From contig CM075852.1 in assembly GCA_037975125.1 (NCBI GenBank), positions 682,001 through 746,000 of the forward strand: DNA of 64,000 nucleotides, given 5' to 3'. The notes beneath the pieces were generated by a model that ran no database searches, had not been told where the DNA came from, and saw nothing but the letters and a program-made list of their open reading frames with translations. Shown here piece after piece: positions 58,146 to 64,000 of this stretch (the first letter of the stretch is position 1; the number at the start of each line of letters is the position of its first letter). The position numbers and the translations under genes were made by a program. Origin of the DNA: Latrodectus hesperus. Taxonomy: Eukaryota; Arthropoda; Arachnida; Araneae; Theridiidae.

Positions 58146-58996
58146 TTGAACAAAAAGAGATATTACTCTCCGTAATAAAACAAGATATTATTTTATTATA
58201 GAGAGAAATAAAAGATTATTATAGAAATATTACTCTCTATGATACTAATAATAAAATAAAGAAATCTATGTATATTTAAACTAGAATGTTTATCCTATTT
58301 AAGTTTAAAATATTTTTAATATTTGTTTCTAAAACAATTTCCTTTTTCCTACTTGTTTGATTAATTAATATTTCAAGTTGAAAAAGTAGATCTTTTTCAT
58401 AAGCGCACAGTTGATAAATAATGAGTGGATGTTCAACTTTAATTTTCTCTCAGCACTGAAAACACTCGCCATGTTCATTTGCTCTGAAAATGCCTATTTC
58501 ATTTGGATTTTGAAACAAGGAAAATTATTCAATTCAAAAAGCAAATGTGATGCATAAAGAATTATGCGACAAAAATCTTTAAATGTTCTTTTGAGTTTAA
58601 ATTTTTATGCATTCACAAAAAATATACATAAGACATTTGATTTCTTTATGATAAAAATAACTCTTAACATTAATGCTTTAGAAATATATTAATTTTTGGA
58701 GTATACTATACATGTTTAAACAAATTATTTGTGTATCATAATGAAAATGTTTGAAAAAAAATTATATAAATGATGATAATTTCGCATAGGTCAAATGATT
58801 TAAATTTTTTTACTCTATTATTTTCACAACTATACTTTTAAAATATCCTTGGAGTCCGATCATGTAATTTCACTTTTATTATTTGTTATTTTGTCAAACT
58901 GCTTGTATCTTCACCTACAAAACTCTGAGCATGAAACAAGATGAAACACTTTTTATATTGATAATCTCTTTAATTAATAAGATAATTGAGAAGTTG

Positions 58997-58998
<2 letters not shown>
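58146..58998. other. AT-rich spacer, nothing recognised
   Basis: No supported feature. Confidence 0.5.

Positions 58999-59077
<79 letters not shown>
58999..59077. repeat. (TA)n microsatellite
   Basis: About 40 uninterrupted TA units. The I/Y-rich frame over it is an artefact. Confidence 0.95.
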
Positions 59078-59079
<2 letters not shown>

Positions 59080-60055
59080 CTGAATGAATTAGAGTAAATA
59101 ATATTTTTAGAATTTCAGTAAAAACTGAAAATATTCGGAAAAATATTATGATGTAATCAAAGAAAGTTTATATGAATGTAATCAATAAGAATGCATTTAC
59201 GTTAAAAATTAATCTGAAGCAAATGCTTATAATTTCTTCTTTTAGCGCAATTTACGATATGGTGTCATCATGAATAAGATTTTCATAAGCTTTTTAATTA
59301 ATGCCAGCATCTCCAAAATTTCTTAAAAATTTCAACAATTGTTTCTCATGAAACAGGAGGGATATTAAAAAATTTTTCCTGAAACTAGGATGTATGATAA
59401 TCAAAAACATTTTTTATGATGTCATTTGATTGTTTTTAACAAGGAAATACAAATCGCATACATGGGGTACGATATTCTTGAAAAAAAATGTTGGCATTTG
59501 AAAATTGTATTCATGCTCTCTTAAATTTAACGTATGCTGTAACACTTGATGTCTTCTTAATTTTATTTTCAACCATGTAAATTTACAAATAATTTTTCGT
59601 GCAGTATACCTAATGAAGAGCTAAAAGAAAAAATTACTCTAACTTAATTGTAATTTTTGTAGCAATAGCAATTTTTCAATGACTTAGAATGGGTTTCTTG
59701 CTTGAGAACACTATTGCTGCATGAAGATCTGAATTATATCACATCTTCAAAAAGCTGATATCTACCCTAATGTCCATAAATTGAAGATAATTCAAAATCA
59801 CACAGAAATTGAATTCTGAAATAAAAATTTAACATGTAGAATTATCACAAACATCTTGAAGAATAATATGCAAATTATAAGAAACCAGCATATGGCGCAC
59901 GTACCACACATGACGTACACCAAACGTCACAATGACGAGAGTGTAAGAAAGGTATATATAAGGAATGGTTGTCAAAGAAGTAAAATTGTTCACAAGCGCT
60001 TTAAAATCCTTTCACTGCAATAACCGCATAGTTATTGGACAAAGGAAGCATTCGA
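59078..60055. other. AT-rich sequence left of a Tc1-like gene
   Basis: From about 59880 the composition becomes GC-richer (CATATGGCGCACGTACCACA), probably the 5' part of the element that carries the next gene. No matching TIR could be located on the right side. Confidence 0.4.
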
Positions 60056-60723
60056 ATGATGTATTTTACGTGGTAAAATTATCGATCGTCTGAAATGTGG
60101 ACGTACCCATCCGAGGAACTTGGAATCACCCAGGCTTTGGCAACAATTCCAAGATGATGGTAATGTGAGTAGATGTTATAGCACGGGTCGTCCCCGAGTT
60201 ACAACGCCGAATGAGGACCGTTATTTGGCAGTTACTGTCAAAATAAAAAGACGAAGCGCAGCATCAAACCTGTCTCGTCAGCTCTCTTCAGCTACAGGTA
60301 AGACAGTTTCAAGGCAGACCGTGTACAGGCGCTTAGAGCGCATTGGTCTACAATCATTCTGGAACAACATGTACGTTTGTTTCGGAATGCCATGGGTGAA
60401 GAATTTCTGTTTATGGATGACAACGTTCGTCCGCACCATACAAACATTGTAGACGAATGCCTTCAATCAGAGGATATCACCCGTATGGACCTGGCCAGCA
60501 TACTCACCGGACTTGAAACCAATAGAGCATGTGTGGGACATGCTTGGCCATCGAATTGCAGTCCGTCAATCCTCTTCCACATGTCTACCGGATCTTCGGA
60601 AAGCATTGCTTGATGTGTGAGTGGTATAGTATTCCCCAACATCAGATCGATAATTTGATACTCAGCATGCCTAAGCTTTGTACTGCCTGTATTGCATCGT
60701 CTGAGGGGCATACTATGCATTAA
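60056..60723 (+). pseudogene. Second Tc1-like transposase pseudogene, catalytic core deleted
   Basis: A different Tc1 subfamily from 52218-53666. The frame of GKIIDRLKCGRTHPRNLE at about 60072 continues into SPRLWQQFQDDGN, YSTGRPRVTTPNEDRY and the second DNA-binding part SRQTVYRRLERIGLQS (to about 60355). Then an internal deletion joins EQHVRLFRNAMGEEFLFMDD (about 60365-60420, with the second Asp block DDNVRPHHTN). The usual region with the first catalytic Asp (DESRF) is missing. The gene continues DECLQSEDITRMD, then in another frame around the third acid (PIEHVWDMLG, about 60520), and ends TACIASSEGHTMH at 60723. Frameshifts and the deletion make it non-functional. Confidence 0.9.
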
Positions 60724-62756
60724 ACATCATACCAACTATGCTATATTGTTTTTTGTTAAAATAGGGGTTTTTTAATGTGTTCCAGGGAGTAAAAATCGCA
60801 ATTTTTATTAATGATGTCAAACATATAGCATCCTTTTTGCTCTTTACCTTTTGATTAATAAATAAACTTTACAAATAATTCACATTTGTTTTGCTTCTGT
60901 CTCTTTCTTTGACTGAACTTGCTGCTTGACTTTGACTGATTGATTTTTCATCATGTTCTTCAAAGATTGGATTGTGCGTAAAATACACACATATTAAGTA
61001 ACTTAACATGGGAATAAAATTAAAAAAATGTGTTGAAAATGTTAAAATTAAGGCATAAATTCTAGAAAAACTAATTAGCATTTAGAAATAAAATTTGTAT
61101 AATGTTCATTTTGTGTATTAGTTTTTTCACAATTATTTTAATTAACAATGTGTATATATTAGTAATAACAAATTTGTCATAAAATATAATGGATTATAAA
61201 AGATAATTTCGCACATTTAAAACTACATAAAAGATTTATAATAGTTTTGAGGGAAAATACTATCAATTTTTAAAATAATCTAAACAGATAGCATTTTGAT
61301 AACCAAAGTTAATGATGGTATTTTTATTTGCTGATAAAACATTTTTGCCCGCACACGAATTAATGAAGTAATAAAAAAAACGGGAGTTTTCTCAGTTCTA
61401 TCTGATCTTAACAAAGGGTTCAATATAAAAAGACTTTTTCATTTATCTTTCTTCTAAAAGAGTATATTTGTGAATTTTGAGAAAAAAACCACGAAAATCA
61501 TTCAATATTTAAAATATTTTAAAAAATTTCAAAGAAGTTATAGTTTATGTTTTAAAATACTTTTGTAAGAGTGTTAGCTGTAATCACACCTTTTAACCTA
61601 TTATTTCCAATTCTAAATTCAAGTTAAATGAATTATAATTAACATTATGACCAATTAAATCCCTTGAAATTGTAAAGGTTACGGTTACAGTTACGGAAAA
61701 CAGGGCAACAAGTTTTTTAGTTTGTTTTTTAGCTCTTTATACAAACAAACTTATAGGATTATTTTGCAAGCTTTATTCTTACCGTTGCCACTGGTTATAC
61801 GTCCAGTGGTAATTCAAAATGATTTTTATATGATAAATACATATATTTTATGAATGGTTACTTAACTGTTATTCTTTAATATCAAAGACTGTTTAGCATA
61901 AATACTCACCAATAAATAGCAATTAAATCTACTTCAAACACTTTCTCGAGCAATTTGCCAAAGCATAATTACTCGAATTTTTTCTCTCTGGCAACAATTT
62001 ATTGATAGGTTTTCCCCAATATGTATCGAATGGATACCATAATTTAATTTTGTTTTCATTAGTATATTTATAAGAAACATTGAAAGTCTTAATGCCATGT
62101 AAAACTTTTCAAATTAGGAATCTGAATTTCATTAAATTGGAAGTGTAAAACTTGCTAAAAGAGGACAAATTAAAAGGAAGTTCTCTTCAACATTATCATT
62201 TATCTTATGTCATAACAGCAGACTGTAAAGAGAAAAGAATATGAACTGAATTTATTCCTTGATATCCACTACAATATTCAAATACAACTATCTATAACAT
62301 TTTGACATTAAGGGTTAGAATTTGGACAAATTTAATATTTTATGAATCCAAATACCAACCGGAATCTAGAAAAGAATTTTAGTACCCAAGAGTATTTTCT
62401 ATTGTATCTGAAGATAGCGCAAATAAAAGTAAAGCAACTATTTCAACTCTTTATTGAATTTATTAAAAAGTTATCTTTTAGTTTATTTAAAAGCTATAGA
62501 TTTCTGTAACAAATATAATGAAAAATCAATATTTCATTTCTTTAATGAAACAGTTAAAATATTTCTTTGAAAGATATAAAAATTTTATATTCAAAATATT
62601 CAAGGCAGTTACAGAAATAAACATAAAAGCAAAAAAATACGAAAAGCGTGACACTGGGAAAGTTCTTAAAATGAACAATAACATGTAACAAAAGCTCAAA
62701 AGTAACTCAAGAATATTGCAAGGAAATTTTAATTACTTTGAAATGATTAAGAGAAA
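60724..62756. other. AT-rich intergenic, nothing recognised
   Basis: No supported gene. A short inverted repeat CCACTGG/CCAGTGG lies at 61788-61809. Confidence 0.5.
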
Positions 62757-62990
62757 GGCACGGGTGCCGTATAATCCAGGATGCCAAATTCTGAGATTGG
62801 CGAATTTTTAGCGGATTTTTTTTATGTATCTGGCAGGCTCGTTTTTATCACGTCATACATATGGAGACCTATAGGAATTATGGAGAAAATTCTATTTTGG
62901 TAACCCTAGTATTTACGTCATCTTGGCAACATTTCTTCATCGATAAAAAAATTCAGAATTTTGAATCATGGATTATACAGCACCTGTACC
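62757..62990. mobile_element. MITE, second copy of the 23432 family, 234 bp
   Basis: Left TIR GGCACGGGTGCCGTATAATC and, reversed, right TIR GGTACAGGTGCTGTATAATC (22 of 26 positions match over the full TIR). The body is collinear with 23432-23686 (TCTATTTTGGTAACCCTAGT in both) but lacks about 20 bp of the other copy around TACGTCA. The flanking 8 bp (AAGAGAAA against AAAAGAAT) do not form a clear duplication. Confidence 0.85.
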
Positions 62991-64000
62991 AAAAGAATAT
63001 TAAAAATTTCTTCAAGTAGTTGTTACATGTAAATGATGGAATACTTTTTTTTTAATATTGAAAGACAACTATTTCGTCCTAATGTCTCTCTGAACGATAA
63101 TATAGCAACATATCTGTTTAATATAAATGTGACGGTTTTCCTATAAAACCTTGAAGAATGTTTTTTGTTTTTAAAAAATTGAATAAAACCGTCTCGGCAA
63201 TAAAAGAAGACATTGGATTGATAGTAAAATTTTGATTATTTCTACAAATGATCATATTTAAATTTAAAATGTATGCTGCCTGCTTCAGGTCTAATGTTGC
63301 CTCAGATTCAAGCATACTCTACACTAAAGTATCATAACGCCTAGCAGTATCATGGATTAAAAGAAAAAATGTCACCTGTGTCCTCAGTATGACGAGGAGT
63401 CTCAGATTCTAGTTTGCAATATTTGAGCCATCACATTGCCATTCGCATTTCCTGAATTCAACTCCCTACCTTACTCCACCTAATCAGACCTGTGTGTTTT
63501 ACCGAATGAGTATAAGATTAAATTCAGTGTATCTTTTTCTTTAGACCAAAACAGATCTGATGTCATACTCCAAACTGTATCGAAACTGATCAATTAGCAG
63601 CGTTTGATTATAATCATTCACCTGTAATTTAGATGTGCAGCATACTATTATCTACTATCCACAAGGTGGTTTGAGATTAAGTGAAGACATATCGTTAATC
63701 CATATGCATACAGATCACCTTAATGATTCCTATTTTTGAGTTTTCATATTTAAGAATTGCTTTTTCTGTTTCATAAGGAAAGTGACTTTCACATCTTATC
63801 CGTTTTGTTTCAGAAATTGCTAACAGAACCGTCCTCTTTTCTATGAGAACACATATATAGCCCTGGAAGACGTCTAACATTCCCTTTCGGTAACAATTCT
63901 ACTGCCAAAAGAAATCAAGTTGTAAGAGAAAATTTATTCTTACCTTTTTCGTCCCGGGATTCGTTCAGGAACATTCCATCTATACACATGATCAAAGAAA
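62991..64000. other. Right-edge region, more balanced composition, possible exon
   Basis: From about 63360 the sequence is less AT-rich. On the minus strand the last bases give an open frame ending ...DEKG, followed by GTAAGAAT (donor-like, near 63943) and, 42 bp on, TTTCTTTTGGCAG (acceptor-like, near 63900). Joining them keeps a frame open for about 30 more codons. A 42-bp intron would be very short, and the protein (FLNESRDEK) matches nothing I know. It may equally be chance. Confidence 0.2.

Overview
The window is AT-rich non-coding nuclear DNA from an animal, most likely an arthropod. Evidence for this is the very high A+T, long (TA)n microsatellites of up to about 100 bp, and a dense mix of Helitron, Tc1/mariner, RTE-type and I/Jockey-type LINE, MITE and tRNA-headed SINE copies. 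An arachnid (spider-like) source is my inference from this repertoire and is not proved. No intact host protein-coding gene, true tRNA, rRNA or CRISPR array could be supported. One weak exon-like patch lies at the right edge.

Layout. 0.8-4.1 kb: a decayed, helicase-less Helitron (minus strand) bracketed by TA microsatellites. 6.4-6.7 kb: a tRNA-SINE. 9.56-10.5 kb: an 86-bp tandem array joined to the 3' end of an RTE-type LINE fragment. 11.6-11.8 kb and 14.8-16.4 kb: GC-richer repeat-like islands that I cannot assign. 18.2-19.15 kb: a dead Tc1-like transposase. 19.2-21.3 kb: two tRNA-SINEs followed by a SINE whose head looks like the 5S rRNA internal promoter. 23.4 kb, 28.2 kb and 62.8 kb: short MITEs starting GGTAC or GGCAC, two of them with perfect 8-bp target duplications. 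25.3-26.9 kb, 28.5 kb and 34.4 kb: more SINE copies. 35.3-36.2 kb: an internally deleted DD34D mariner with both TIRs. 36.8-37.9 kb: a 1.1-kb TIR element holding a 51-61-bp minisatellite. 39.5-40.6 kb: another tandem repeat.

The best preserved element is a full-length 5.5-kb LINE at 41202-46720. It has a 12-bp target-site duplication, an ORF1 with three zinc knuckles, and an ORF2 with endonuclease, reverse transcriptase and RNase H. The two ORFs overlap as TAATG, and the only lesion I see is a 1-bp frameshift in a T-run near the 3' end of ORF2. Further right are a full-length but dead Tc1-like element with TIRs and TA duplications (52218-53666) and a second, internally deleted Tc1-like gene (60056-60723).

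How they fit together. The region is a graveyard of selfish DNA. The autonomous LINEs and transposases would have supplied functions in trans to the SINEs and MITEs. At least four SINE copies (20904, 26026, 26603, 34425) share one 3' tail although their heads differ (5S-like or tRNA-like), which implies mobilisation by one common LINE.
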